Source of the DNA: Bimastos eiseni
Taxonomy: Eukaryota > Annelida > Clitellata > Crassiclitellata > Lumbricidae
Length of the DNA stretch: 64,000 bases
Assembly: GCA_959347315.1 (NCBI GenBank)
Contig: OY365806.1
Location: 28,000,815 to 28,064,814 of the forward strand
Direction: 5' to 3'
Part shown: in pieces, positions 1 to 13,479 of the stretch
How positions within the stretch are numbered: position 1 is the stretch's first letter
How the letters are laid out: each line of letters begins with the position of its first letter
Program-made: the position numbers and the translations under genes
Notes under the pieces: model-generated
The model's input: the letters and a program-made list of their open reading frames with translations, nothing else
Told to the model about the DNA's origin: nothing
Database searches by the model: none

Positions 1-479
1 TACCTTTAATAGTTCGCATACTCATCACTGCCCTCCTGCCTCTTAGTCAACATCGGATTCACCCTAGGCTGTTGCAGCCATGACTTGACCACCACAGTTG
101 TGCATTACGCTGGAACATTAAGCACCTTCATCACAGATGCCATCATACCAAAGATCCTTTGGACGAGCAAAACAGGATTAGCCATCTTTTGGATATGCAG
201 CATGAATTCCTGGCTTAGCAGACATCATATCAGGAGTTACTGATAGAGAGCCAGTACAAGGGGTTCAGAATTGCACTCGTTGATGTCATCAATCGCTCAG
301 CTGCCCCTTGTTCTCCATCTCAGGCTCTCAGCCTCTGTCCTTTCCGGATGATAATCTAAACTTCATGTGATCCAATGTTGATCCTACTCACCTTACTTGC
401 CATTTATGAGGTCAGTGTCTCTGATTTCATGTTTCGCATACAACTGATATCTTTCTGTCATTTTTTCAGACTCACAAAC

Positions 480-1050
480 ATACATTGGGCGCACATTCCT
501 ATGGTCTTCCAAGGGTTACGCTCTTGTGCTCCATCCTCTTCTTTATTCATATTCTGTATAAAGCAGATCTGGATGGAATTCTCTTCCATTCTGGGCTTTG
601 CCTCATCAATACGGTGACAACGTGCTCTCCTTCATTCATGGCCCGGCGACCTCTGATGGCTCAATGGTAAAACAGATTTCGGAGGACACCATGGCTCAGG
701 ACTTCCGGATGTTCTCAGATAGGCCCAGCCTAAGCAATGACAAGGTTCCCCAACATCTACCACAGTTCATGACCTCAGAGTCATCTTGGATCCAGTCCTT
801 TCTTTGACTAACCATGTAAACAACATATCCCGTTCATGTCTTCACCACTCGTGTCTGTACTTGGGTTGCCAGTTATGCTTCCCTTTAATTGTGATTACTA
901 CCCTGGTCCTTGGTCCCAATCTGATGGGGAGTTTTGCCTTTGCAAGTTCTTCGATCAGGAATCGTCTTCTTCAGGACCTATGGCTAGAGTTCTTTAGTCC
1001 TTCCCTCCACTCAGTTCTTCGAGCACCTGAAAATTTTCCCATTTGAGGTC
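480..1050 (+). pseudogene. Decayed non-LTR retrotransposon reverse transcriptase fragment
   Basis: Read across shifted frames, this stretch resembles the middle of a LINE reverse transcriptase. Near 510-600 there is a degraded counterpart of the segment that normally follows the PQG motif. Near 607-625 the reading His-Gln-Tyr-Gly-Asp-Asn stands where the catalytic YADD box is expected. At 770-830 the reading DLRVILDPVLSLTNHVNNI matches the form of the conserved segment after the palm domain. Several frameshifts separate these pieces, so it cannot encode a working enzyme. No ends or target duplication could be found. The assignment rests on motif order and spacing; the clade (CR1- or L2-like) is only a guess. 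Confidence 0.5.
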
Positions 1051-1059
1051 AGGCAATAA

Positions 1060-3520
1060 ATCTCATCTTTGGAAAATTAAATCACCTAATGGTCGGTGCA
1101 CTTGAGGAGTTGAAGCCAGTACTAAAGAGGTTTCAACAGACTGCAGTGGTAAACTACATGTATATCCTACTTAATGGCAATTTAGCATCATAATTTAATT
1201 TGCTGACCATTCTGGATGGCTCTTAATAAATATTTTATTACAATTACAATTGTTGTCTGGCAATTCTAGAGTACATGGATTTCCCTGTGAATCAATACAC
1301 AGTTCATGGACGCATACAGGCTTACTGCATGGCAGAGGGCCAGTTTGTCTGCTAGGTAAACTAGGCAGCTGCCGAGGGCTGCCGATTTTTAGAGGTCGAG
1401 AATTTTGGATAATGAATTTAAAATTGTTTTTAAAACTCCATAAATGAAACAATATTGGCTATTTATTTCATTCTTATTAAATACTAACAACTTTATAAAC
1501 AAAACGAACAATTTATTATTTCTTTCTTGACTCACAGTGGTAGTTAATTCATATGTTATATTAAAACTAACTAGTTAAGTTTCGAACTAAATGCCAATTT
1601 ATTTTTATACCTAACCGGCTGCAACTATCAATCCATTGTAAGGGTGACCCTGATTTCAGGATTTTTTGTCCTTTAAAGGTTTCTGTTAGTCCCTAATGAC
1701 TCACAACTAATTGTCAACATTTTGTACTTGTGTTTGTTATTTGGAGACAATAAAAACACTTGGGCATGGTTACTAATAGGCCTATATAATATTAAAGTGA
1801 AAAACGCAAATAAACAACCCAATGTAAAAAAGAGCTAATGATTTCATTTTAATCGCTGGTATAATATTATGGGTCAGCGGGCCAATAAAATGTAGCTTGC
1901 CTAGGGCCGCCAAATGTCTAGAGCCGAGCCTGGCATAACAAAGCTGTTATTTGCACACCTGCAAGCTAAGATTTACTGATGCATTAATCACCAAGTATTT
2001 TGTGTTCAGAGTAATTTTAGGATAGTTTTTACAGGGCGGCAAACATGTTGGTTTTTGGTCATTTGTTTTTTTACAAAACATTACTAATTGTGTGTTATTC
2101 AGTCGGAAATCAAGCTAAATTAATTATATAAACAAGTCGGCGCTCTTTTTAATGCTGTGTTTGATGCTTTGTATAACAAAACTGCTGTGACAAGATCCAC
2201 AGGAAAACTAAAAACCAAAAAACCAACTTTTGATTTTTTTTAAATCTTGGTTTTTTGCACCCATGAATTTTAACACCTATTAATTTTATATGCAACATGG
2301 AGTCATGGCTAATTTTACTGAAAAACTGAGATTGTCATCAAAATCCTAGTTTTGAATTAAACAAAAACGGGGCTAATTTTTAGAATAAAGATCGACACAT
2401 TAAAATACTACAAAAACGAAGCCAACATTATGTATTGAAGTACTTCCGTGTGAACTGATCACTTTTGCAAACAGTAAGTGTCCACAGCATCTCGTGAGCC
2501 AATCAATCAATCATGACAGATAAGAAAACAAAACAGTATCTTGGCCTAACAAAGGTGAAAAACCTAAATGAGACAAATAGTATGAATGCATATTAATATG
2601 GATTGCAATATATTCACTTTTAACTTTTATACAGCCCCTATGGAAGCCTTGTGAAGAAGCCTACTCGGAGGTGAATGGTTGACTGACACCGATTAACGTT
2701 GTGGTATAGAAGAAAACTGTACAGTTACTTAATTACAGTCTAACATGTCAATGGGAAGGCATCAGCAGTGATTCAGCAACAAGCTGAACATTGCATTACA
2801 TGACTAACAGACACTTTCCCTTAAAACTTCAGCCGAAATGTGACGTAAAATCTGAAGCAGACCACAGCTGTGCGAAACAGACCATAAGGCATGAACCAGC
2901 AGACTGTGACAGGCAGTGCATTCAGATGAGGCTCTTATCAAAATGGCCCAATGTCTGATCAAAAAGCGATAAAAATATCAAGGACAATGACAGACTCACA
3001 GACGCCTGCATGAAACCTTAGCCTCACTTATCATATCACCAATTGATCTAGCTCACCTGTAAAGCAATTGATTGGCCTGCTTAAGCAGCTGGTTCAACAG
3101 AAACTGTTTAAATCCAAATGATAATAAACCTGTCTTACACACAAAGAGAAACCTACAAGGCAGAGGAATAACTTAAAACCCTCCAAATTCCAGCCTTTAA
3201 TAGTTTCATAAAATTGCTAATCGCTCATCAGCTTTGTAGATGATTTCTATCTGATAAGACCCAATTATACACAGCTGTGTTCAACAACTGCCATCAAAAC
3301 TACATATGGCTATATAAGTAGGTACTGATATTTTATAATCATTGCCACCAGAATGATCTCTTGCCACAATCACTGACAAACATCTGAATGCAAGCGCGCA
3401 GCATTTGACTTTATTACTATTCATCAGGTGGTTGATTAGCTCTACCAATCAGCCATCTCAAAGGATCTGCTGAATAATGCATCTTTCTACTTAACAACAC
3501 AAGCAAAGCCCAATCTCTTA
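1060..3520. other. No gene seen; possible old hAT-type debris
   Basis: AT-rich DNA without a convincing coding region. Two GC-rich islands (about 1320-1400 and 1880-1935) carry words such as CTAGGCAGCTGCC and GCCTAGGGCCGCC. These resemble the ends of the hAT-type repeats elsewhere in the window, but no paired inverted repeats or target duplication could be fixed. Confidence 0.4.
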
Positions 3521-3524
3521 AAAC

Positions 3525-4119
3525 TAGAGCTGTATCGATATCACTTTTCGCCGATTATTTCATTGCCGATGCCGATTACCTAGCCGATTATTTTACCGAT
3601 TATTTCATTGTGTTTCCCAAGATGTTCGTCCGGTTCTAAAAAATAGACCTGCTACTGCCTATTTTTGTGATACAAGCAACACACTTGTTCCGTAGGAGAT
3701 GTATACATGTAGTTGGGGACTAATCCTATGCATGCAATACAGATTAGGCACACCGTCCGCCGTTGACCTTGCATGACGGAGGAGAGAAAAGAGATAGGCC
3801 TATCTATGCAACTGGACGCCAAAGCCACTTTTACGACCTGCACTTTGGCCTAAAATACCGGCCAGCAGAAGAAAACTGTGCCCAGGGTAATTAAGTAGAC
3901 TCACTCTGAACAACAGCATTCCCACGGGCTACTGGGTGGTCTGAAGACACACGCTATGGGAACGGAACGGAATACTGTCCATCACAGATCCAATGATGCT
4001 GCTGTTGCAATTTTGCTCTTAACAACTTTAAATAAAAATATATTACCGATATCCGATACAGCCAATATCTTTATAATCGGCGCCGATTATGAATGCTGCC
4101 AATGTATCGTACAGCTCTA
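3525..4119. mobile_element. Non-autonomous hAT-type MITE
   Basis: A 595-bp element with inverted ends: TAGAGCTGTA at the left and TACAGCTCTA at the right. Inside both ends, further related words (CCGATTATTT..., ATCGGCGCCGATTAT) form subterminal inverted repeats. The flanks are CTTAAAAC (3517-3524) and TTTAAAAC (4120-4127), an 8-bp target duplication with one mismatch, as expected for the hAT superfamily. It has no transposase reading frame and would depend on a partner element. Confidence 0.75.
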
Positions 4120-6150
4120 TTTAAAACCAAATATCAATTAGTGCAAAGGCCTCCATAAACAATTAATTTATACGTTTAATCATCACGAACGTAGAAAGTA
4201 CAAAAAACAAAACATTGACTACATACAGCAGCAAAACAAGCACACGACATGAGACGATCGCTTCTGTGATATAACTTAGATATATCAATACCATAATCAT
4301 AACAAAGCGGTATGTACAAGTTCAATATTGTAGCTATACCAATATTTTAACACACACTGAGGACATTGTGAATATGATTTCCAAACAACGACCGACCAAA
4401 AAGGTTTAATTTATGTGCGTGCAGTATATGAATGAGTTCAGTCCAACCAGAACTTGATAGAACTGAACTTCTTTAACAGATTACCATTTATGCATGTTAA
4501 AAATCTGTCTGTATAAACAGTCTGTACATTATTCCAACACACATGCAACTGATGCATCTGGGCTACAAGACAAAAAGTTCTAGAAAGATCAATTTCACAT
4601 GCTCACAAACATATTGAATGACTAAATATGGCATTGGCAGAGGTATAAAAACACTTCATTGCAACAGACACCGCAATTACAACAACTGTTTACAGGATAT
4701 AAAGTATAGTCCAAAATATCTCAGTTCCTTCACCCATTCAATAGATTTTGACCCAGGGACAAAATGACAGCATTGGCTACAACAGGATGAACCAACAGAG
4801 AATAACTTAAGATTTGTTGGCCTTAAATATTACATCAAGTTCTGCCTAATTCATTGTGCTTTTTTTGTTATGTACCCGCAGTGCGTTTGCAGATGGTATT
4901 AAAGAATATACTTACTTACTTACCTTTCTTAACACATCAATCATTTCTTGGAGTCTACACACAAAGGCAAATAGCAGAACGATGTCATCCCACATACACA
5001 ATGCACCATGCATTGGTTGGACTAACTCACTCACTCAATGAGTGATATATAAGAAATTTGCAGAGCATTTAAACTCTATCACATCCAAATACACATATAT
5101 TATGAAAAATGAACAGAGCGAGAATACCGTCATGCCTAATTCGTTGTTCCACTTTTTATCTTGTTTCACTTTTTATTGAGAAGACTTTATCATACCAGTC
5201 AACAAAAGTTTAACAAGTCTTACAGGCAATCCTCTGCTAATAAGCAAATCAAACTGTAAAGAGGTGGGTAGACACTTTTTTTTTCACACTCCGAAGTGTG
5301 TGAACATTCAGGTTACACAATCTTAACCATTCAATAGGGGGCGGCAAGGATAACAGACATATCCAGCAAGCTAAGAGTCTGGCAGAAGGGGCCAGGAGAG
5401 TGAGTGGGCAGAGGAGAAGGAGAACAGGAGATGATGGTAATTTGACCTGTCTAAGGACCATCTTGGCTAAGAGCACAAATGTCTAGTGTGGATATAGCTT
5501 AGGAAAGTGCTCAATCTAAAGTGCCAACCTGATAACAAGGCTAATCACCAATATATCAGCCTGTTCTTCATAGTACACTCTTTATATCATCAAGGCTAAA
5601 GAGAAGTACTTTTGAAGATGCTAAATACATGTACACATTATAAATGTACCATAGGTCCTTGAAAGCTGCATCATACAATTTACCACACAGGTAGCATTGT
5701 CACATAATAGGTGCACTTACTAAAGCTTTTGCAACTTGAGAACACAACACCTAAATAAGTCAACCATCAATTATAGCAGCAAACAATTTCCCTATTGGTT
5801 GTTTATACCAAATTTGATGCAGGATAGTTGTGCAAATATAGGACTGGAGATTAGATTTGGTCCATCATTTCTATTTCTGATCAATTTGAGTCTGATAGAG
5901 TGTTATTTTTTAAGAATTTCATGCATTTATTGAATCAACAATACTGTAACTAGCACTCCCACTAAAGATTATCAATGACCATTGACCATATAGGAAAGTT
6001 GTGTATCACCCAGACCATGGAGTGTTGAAAGAAAGCAATGGTGCATTCAAAACACTGGACTACATACCAAACAAGCATAATTATAATAATTTTATCTCAT
6101 CATAAATACATTAGTTTATGTAATATATAAGCAAATGTTACTAATAAGCT
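4120..6150. other. No gene seen
   Basis: AT-rich sequence with scattered short open frames and no splice-supported or motif-bearing coding region. No repeat structure stands out. Confidence 0.5.
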
Positions 6151-6153
6151 TTA

Positions 6154-6545
6154 GGGCATAACCGAGTAGACAATTTCCACCAAGTACCAAATCCAAATAT
6201 TTGGATGCACTATTTGCCAGATCTGGGATCTGGGTATGAACCGAATAGTAGTGGCAACTCTGGCCCAGCAAGTACCAACCGCAGGTGATGCTTATAATTT
6301 TCGACTTTCATCACTTTTGCATAATGAAAAATAAGCAAAATAAATGTTTGTGCCTGAAATAACTACAAATGCAGCTTAAAATGTTTTATTTTCACTTTTA
6401 GATTGTTAGATGTTTATAAAAAATTATTAAATTAATTCATTTTTATTTTAAACTATTTGTGTGTGTGTAATATTTGCCGAGGCGAATACTTCCGATTAGT
6501 CCCAAAAAACTAGATATTCAGCCGAGGCGATTTCCGGTTATGCCC
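6154..6545. mobile_element. TA-flanked MITE, copy 1 (392 bp)
   Basis: It starts GGGCATAACCG and ends CGGTTATGCCC, an exact inverted repeat, with the dinucleotide TA on both outer sides, as in Tc1/mariner-type insertions. A second member lies at 9402-10217. The inner ends share the words GAGTAGACAATTTCCACC (left) and GCCGAGGCGA (right) with that copy. There is no coding capacity. Confidence 0.75.
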
Positions 6546-6549
6546 TAAT

Positions 6550-8535
6550 AACTTCAGCTAAATATAAAAAAATGAATGTTGCTAACATCATTACTTCAGT
6601 TATTATCAGACTGCATTCTACAACTGTAAACCTAAGCAAACAAGTATTTATCAAGTAAAAAGGACACATGAACAATGGAAATTATAAGTGCTGCTCAGAG
6701 TACTCCAAGTAAATTTGTCTTGCATGTGAATCATTTTTAGGACTCAAGAAAAATGCAATTACTGATTGAATTTCATACAAGCGCTTATTTCTTGCTCTGG
6801 GATGCAACTCATCCAGAAAATCAAGAGACTAAGACAAAATGGTCTGAATATAATCTATACCTTGCATGCAAAATATCCACATGAATGGGACCTAAGGAAC
6901 TGAGCATGATGGATGAGGGACAAATAAGTTTTGTTATTTCGAGATGAAGGTTAATCGATTGACTGGTGAATTTAATTCATTTGCTTTATTTTGCTAAGCG
7001 ACTTCCAAATACCAGCAGATTTCCATTTAAATATTTACAGCAGCAAACATTCGAATGGTATCCAAAGCCAATAAATTCAAGTCGAAGTTTAAGAATCCAT
7101 TCTGGAACAAGGCCAAGGAAATAAGTGACCCAAATATTAAGTAATTGCCTCGTAAACTCCAATTAACACACCTTAAACATCCATATTGAATGACAGCTGT
7201 GGTCAACCAAGCAAGCACAGCCACCTGGAGCATGAATGATGGGTAAAGTAGCTGACACTGATATATATATGTACGAAGGATAGCACATCAAGCACAGCTT
7301 GACGTCTTTGACTGCATGCTGGTTAACCAGCACTTCAGAAGTAGCAACAGACTGGGTAAGATCAGGCTAAAACAGGTTAAGTAAACGTAGAAACAATTGA
7401 GCAGCATTGGACATTTTCTACGTGCTACCATGAGAAGAAATTCCACAATGCACTTCACTAAACTTGTTAGTAACGATCATAAGAATTCTCTAGATATGCT
7501 AGAATTTGCTAGATATGATCATGTCAGTTAGTTATTTATTCCCTTAAATAAAACTACTCCGTAGTTACAGGATGCTTTGTAGTGAACATGTCGGACTGCG
7601 CATCGATAAAACAGGGTGCAACATAAATTGCAAATCAACAGCATGCATGTGCCATAAAATCACTGCAAGTACAAAACTAAACTTCCGATTACCACAACTC
7701 CTAAGTTGTAACCAAGTGGGAGACTTTCACGGTTAGTTCGTCATGATAAAAATTTGTGTTCATTACTCAACATTTTTTTACTGACACATAATTACTTAGC
7801 AAATTTCATCACAGGATGTGGCTGATAACTTGTGATAAGTAGCAGCACTCTATTCAAGAAAATTCAGGGCTGGCCATATTGTTTTATGTATACAGGTACT
7901 CGATCTTTGCAATAACCCGGTCGACAGTTATGGGAAGGAACACACAAGCTAAATTTATGGGACAGTTATGGGAAGGAACACACAAGCTAAATTTAGATCA
8001 TCAAACAGTAAGGGTGAATGCCCTAGACAGAACAGTAGCATTACATTGTGGACAAGGCCATACTCAGTACTTAAGGTCATCACCATAAAAAATGACTAAT
8101 GGCAGATCCTTGAAACATGAGCTCAATGGCAACTATTGTGCCATGCATATGCCATGTGCCATACGTGGGAGCACTGTTTATGATGATACTCATCGCAAAA
8201 TATTAAACTCCGTGGCTATACATAGTTTGACAATGCAAGCTGCCATTTCACATGACATACTTAAGATCTGAAAAACGACTAATTGAACAAGTTAGTCGCA
8301 ACATCCAAAATTTTAAAGGGCCCCTCAAAAGCCAAGCAAAGAGCACCAGCTTCTTCACGAGCGCTGCATCAAATGATCATATGGGTTGCGGTTGTCCAAA
8401 GGAGGTAAGAGTCCAGGTAAAAGTGTATCTTAGCATATTTTATTCAACAAAATCTTTATCAAAACTAATAGCATATTTTATTATTTTTCACATTACAGCA
8501 AACAATGTACTGAAAAAATGTTGAACTGTCCAAAA
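6550..8535. other. No gene seen; one short tandem duplication
   Basis: No coding region is supported. At about 7926-7998 a segment of roughly 36 bp (containing GTTATGGGAAGGAACACAC) is duplicated head to tail. Confidence 0.5.
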
Positions 8536-8554
8536 ACAGCATAATTCATTTCAA

Positions 8555-8765
8555 CAATCGAGCTTCTACTTTTAAAGCATATGATCCTTTTAATCAATCC
8601 AGCTTCCATTAAGGTATATTTCTTTTCATCAATCCAGCTACTACTTAAGCATAATGTTTTTTTTCATCAGTCCAGCTTCTACTTACACAGTCTTCTTTTC
8701 ATCGATCCTGCTTCCATCTAAGCAGCATTCTCTCATCAATCCAGCTTCTACTTAATCCTTTACCC
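8555..8765 (+). repeat. Left arm: tandem CAATCCAGCTTCTACTTA array
   Basis: Six or so diverged units of about 35 bp, each with a TCAATCCAGCTTC-like core followed by a T-rich stretch. The array is inverted relative to 10475-10700. Confidence 0.7.
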
Positions 8766-9401
8766 ATCTATTAAAAAAAAATTTAGTGCCGCCTATATCG
8801 TTCAATAATTTTTGCTTTAGCATGCTGCTTTGTGCCTGACCAGATCTCATTGGTTTTAACTGAAAAATTTAAATGAAAGATGTTTATTGTTACTATTTGT
8901 ATATGACACTTCTCTAAGACCATAAATGTAAAGAAATGTACATGAAAATAAGTTAACGTTTCTTTGTGTGATAGAGCTCCAAGTATAGCGCTGTCCAAAT
9001 TGTAACATCACATTTTGTGTCCAACAGCAGCCAGTTAGTCTACAAATTGTAGACCAAAACACTTTCAGTTCAGGTTATTGCAGTAATTATACTAGTGCAA
9101 AACACTTTCAATTTATCATTGTCTGTTTATTTGTTCAAAAAAAAAATTCCATTGGAGTCTGATGGCTGTGAAGCCATAATTATTGCAGCCCATGCATCAG
9201 TTTCTCTGACAATATTTTAAACAAAATCTTCCATAAAGAAATGGATCACTTGTGTCACTAATACCGACTTTTATACACTGTCCTTAGTCCTCCTTATAAC
9301 GTGAAATTGTTAGATGAGCTGACCACCTGAGTGTTGTAATCATAAGGTGCCAAATTTTTGCCATTAGGGTCATGGTCTGACTAGGGCGCTATCGAGAATT
9401 A

Positions 9402-10217
9402 GGGCATAACCGAGTAGACAATTTCCACCGAGTACCGAATCCGAGTATTTGGTTGCACCATTTGCCCGATCCGGGTACGAAGCAAATAGTAGCATCAAAT
9501 CTCGCCAGCAAGTAGTGACAGCGCTGGCCTCAAAAATTTGCACACAATAGCGCGCATACACATGTCCCACACATGATGTTCATTTAAAACATATTGAAAG
9601 ATGCACCACAGAATTGATCTTTTATCTTTATTTTGGTACGCACTTGTGTATATTGTTTACATGCAGCGCCACCACTACCAGCGAGTACCATCCGTAGGCA
9701 AAACGTAGTTAACCTGCCATGTGCACAGCTACAGAGAACTATCTATAGTCAATGCAGTCTAAAGCAACATCCTTCATCATCGCACTCTAGGCTATAACAA
9801 TATATTTATTATTTAATAATTTTATTTGTGAAAAAATGTATAACCTAGTTATAAAATTTGAAATATGAAGTTATCAACGACGTCTTCACTCTCTAGTGTT
9901 TACCAGAAAGTGGGTGGAGCCAACTCAAGCAGGAAAATTACTGATATGGTTGCCACCTTGGGAATGCAACCAAAAGAAATTAAAATATATAAATTAACAT
10001 AATTATTTTAAAGAAAATTCAATGGAATGCTAAGTTCTTGTTTAATTAATCAATAACTTATAAGTAAGGCCATTAGTCATAAATTTTTTTGATGAAATAA
10101 TAATATTTTATCCAAAAAAAAGTTATTTTTAGCTATTTGCAGGTGTAATAATTGCCGAAGCTGAATAGTCCAAAATTCGGCTGAGGCGAAAGTTTGAGAC
10201 GATTTCAGGTTATGCCC
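9402..10217. mobile_element. TA-flanked MITE, copy 2 (816 bp)
   Basis: GGGCATAACC at the left and GGTTATGCCC at the right, each flanked by TA. It is the same family as 6154-6545 but about twice as long. The two copies align at both ends, so either copy 1 lost its middle or copy 2 gained an insert. No transposase is visible. It is nested between the two arms of the foldback-like structure. Confidence 0.7.
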
Positions 10218-10474
10218 TATTATCCTATCGTGAATGTCTTCATCCGGGTCCAAAAGCTGTCTGAAAGTCTTCCAATAAGTAGGCCTATTCTGTATCCTAA
10301 AATCAGGGTGCTGAAAAGTCCGATTCATCAAACGAATGGTTGTCTAAAACTTGTTCTAGAACAAAGCACACATCACACATCTGAAAGTTGCTTTAATTAG
10401 CTGTGTTAGACATCCTCAGTGTCACAAATTATCCCAAATTTGAAAAAAAAATACTGATAAAAATAACACGACAT

Positions 10475-10700
10475 TGATTAAAAAAATCATACTTAAATAG
10501 AAGCTGGACTGATGATAAAAATCTACTTAAGGGAAAGCTGGATTGATGAAAGGAATCATACTTGAGTAGAAGCTGGATTGATGACAAAAATCTACTTAAA
10601 TCGAAGCGGGATTGATGAGAAGAATCATACATAAGTGGAAGCCGGATTCATGATGAAAATGTACTTAATGGAAGTGGGATTGATGAAAAGAATCATGCTT
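10475..10700 (-). repeat. Right arm: inverted AGAAGCTGGATTGATGA array
   Basis: About six diverged units with the core AAGCTGGATTGATGA separated by A-rich spacers and TACTTAA words. It is the reverse complement of the array at 8555-8765. Confidence 0.7.
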
Positions 10701-10964
10701 GACCTCCAACTGCTAAAACGTGTCATATTCAAATACACCAACTTACTTATTACAATCAAATACCATTAGTCTAAAAATCGTAGTCCATGCTCTCTTTGAT
10801 ACTTGTAAATAACTCTGCCACTGTCTGGACTTTGACAGTGTCAGTCAAAGCCTGGAAAAAGGAGGAGGGCGACAACAAATCATCTTCGATATGGAACGGT
10901 GTTGTTAAAAAATCAACAACAATGATAAATAAGGACTAATGAAATGCAGTAAATTGCCGCATGT

Positions 10965-11230
10965 GCGTCCCGCTTTTCACCCGTTGTGCTCCCGCAGCCC
11001 AAACTCCCCCATTTCACCCGTCACCGCCTGGGTGTGTGATATCAGGACGGGTGAAATGCGGGAAATTCCTGCATGATCATCCCGCTTTTCACCCGTTGTG
11101 CTCCCGCAGCCCAAACTCCCCCATTTCACCCGTCACCGCCTGGGTGCGTGATATCATGACGGGTGAAATGCGGGAAATTCCTGCATGATCATCCCGCTTT
11201 TCACCCGTTGTGCTCCCTCAGCTCGTATTT
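10965..11230. repeat. 112-bp tandem repeat with CGGGTGAAA/TTTCACCCG arms
   Basis: The word CCCGCTTTTCACCCGTTGTG begins at about 10969, 11081 and 11193, giving a 112-bp period and two full units plus a partial third. Each unit contains TTTCACCCG and its reverse complement CGGGTGAAA, so a unit can fold back on itself. It is far richer in GC than its surroundings. The open frames across it only follow the repeat. Confidence 0.85.
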
Positions 11231-11239
11231 CACCCATCA

Positions 11240-12126
11240 CCTGAGACTCGCAAATCTTGCAACATTTTAAAACATAACAGGAAGACAACTCCATCAACCT
11301 GATTTAACTTGATAAGTAACAATATCTATCTTCAACTAATGTTTAAGGTAATGTCCAACGTGTAATCTATTAGCATAACGTCATTCACTCAAGTAAGGCG
11401 GCCACGAATGAGCAATTATCAAATTATATGTACATATCTTCCTATTCTTTGAACACTAACCTTTGAATCAACGTCTGACGAAAAAAGATTCATCAAAAGC
11501 TCACGAAAATCACAAGGTGTCCGACATCTCAACTTACAGCCGTTGCTTTTAAAATATATCAACCCCAATGTCTGCTTATTATAAGTACGATCTTTTTACG
11601 GCATTTAATAACATTCGAACCTTCTTAAAACTTTACAAATTTACCACCAAGCATCAACAAAATATTCGATATCTCTAAGCGTGGAGATTAAATCCTCATG
11701 CCACATTAAAATATGACGTACTGAAGCAGCCGTGGAGTCGGAGCACACTGCCACCATCTATTGACCGCATTTTACTTTAAGGCATTATTGGTATGATAAT
11801 CATACTTAAGTATGATAATTCGTTTTCGAGAATAAAATCTCAAAACGCGTTTAGATACTAACATCTCCAAGAGATTTGAAACTTTAAAAATACAGCAAAA
11901 GTTGTTAGAATTGACAAACTTGTAAATATTGTACTAAAAAGTATAAGAACCTGGAGAGAAAAATTTTAAATGAGAAATTGAGAGTTGTCATAAAGGGTAT
12001 ATTATAATCATGCACAATATTATTGATGAATGGGGATGGGACTAAAGCATAATCGTATTTTAAAGCGCCACACCTATAGAGAGTAGGCCTTGGCGCAGTG
12101 CTTAAAGTGTAAAAAAGAAGTGCCTA

Positions 12127-12165
<39 letters not shown>

Positions 12166-13470
12166 CAAGCCTGAAGGAGGTATAATATATATACGCCAGA
12201 AGAGTTTTGAAAGTGGGCGATGACATTTCCTCATCGTCTGTCTTCGTCTGTGTCTCATCGTCTGTCTCCTCGCCTGTCTTCTTCTTTTACCAAGTACCCC
12301 ACATTTGCAGAGCACTTTTAACACCGATACACTCGTCAAAATTATTATTATTATTATTACAATTATTATTATTATTAAGAGCATTTATGTATAGCGCCTC
12401 TTCAAGGTGACTATATATAGACCTACTCAGCGGCTCAACTTCTGCCATATGTGCCGGAACGCATCTGTATTGTTGAAAGAAATTGCGCTATAGGCCTAAT
12501 TACCTACCATATAGAACACTATGAGCACAATCTGTAGACCTACACTTACTTATAAATTTTAGAATGTAGCAAATTGAAATTATAAAGTAAAAAAGGTGCC
12601 GGAACGCCGTTCCGGTGCGTTCCACCAGAAAAAAACACTGGTTTTATACTTAGGCTTGAAGAATGCGGCGATATCTTGTTCGCCGCAAATCTTTATATAC
12701 AGGCATGGTTGCTTATAACTTTTTCTGTCTCTAAGATCGTTAAAGACGTAAGACCGTGCCGATCAAAATACTTGGCTCTTATAATTCTTACAATAATCTA
12801 ACGATGCTAGCGAGTATCGTTTAGGCCTACTGAAGTGCTCGAGGTCTAGAACTAAAGCCTATAGCGATTTAAAACACACGTAGGCTACATCATAACTTTT
12901 TTGCTTTACGTCAATGTGGGTGAGTAAAGTGAAGCGGTCTAGAATGACAACTAGAGACTTCGAAGCGCGTCTGACATCAGCTGACTAATAAGCATTAAAA
13001 TTATGAAAGTGCTCATGTAATTATGCCAATTTTGTAAACATGCGTGCCCTCTGCCCCCTTAAGTTTGTGCCCTTAAGCTTTAGAAACTGCAAGGGCACGT
13101 GCCTCTGCCAGACATATATGGTGCCTGCGCCACTGCTGGGGCCAGCACTCGGTAAACTTACGAGGGCGATATCCAGGATTGTGATCTCACCCAATCCTTC
13201 TATTCCCAACATATAGAGCTTGGGAATTGTGGGATTCTTTAGCGCTTATTTTGGGCCACATTATGATTTCGCCTGATTTTTGCTTGTTTTGCACAAAGTT
13301 GCACCAGTTAAATAAAAATTGACCCACGTGTACTATGGCGAACCTCCTTTTCGTTCGACTTCGGGCGCTTGCCTAGCAGCAGCAGGATACGGCAACACGT
13401 CCAGGGGAAGACTCGAATACCTCCTTCTATTCTCTGGCATGTAGGCCTAATGTAATGTAAATCCTCGAAA
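11240..13470. other. No gene seen; microsatellites and one hAT-like end
   Basis: Contains a TA run (12126-12164) and an ATT run (12339-12377). At 13107-13133 the sequence ends ...GGTGCCTGCGCCACTG, the reverse of a typical hAT terminus CAGTGGCGCAGGC, but its partner end was not found. At 12460-12650 the words GCCGGAACGC and GTGCCGGAACGCCGTTCCGG suggest another old transposon end. Confidence 0.45.
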
Positions 13471-13479
13471 ATATCTCAG

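Larger units (their letters stand above)
8540..10700. mobile_element. Foldback-like element with tandem-repeat arms
   Basis: The left arm (about 8555-8765) is a degenerate tandem array around the word ATCAATCCAGCTTCTACTTA. The right arm (about 10475-10700) is the same kind of array in inverted orientation (TAAGTAGAAGCTGGATTGAT). The two arms could pair over about 200 bp and enclose about 1.7 kb, including the TA-flanked MITE at 9402-10217. Foldback/Galileo-type elements are known for terminal inverted repeats built from tandem units. The exact ends and target duplication are not resolved. A chance inversion of part of one minisatellite would look similar. Confidence 0.5.
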
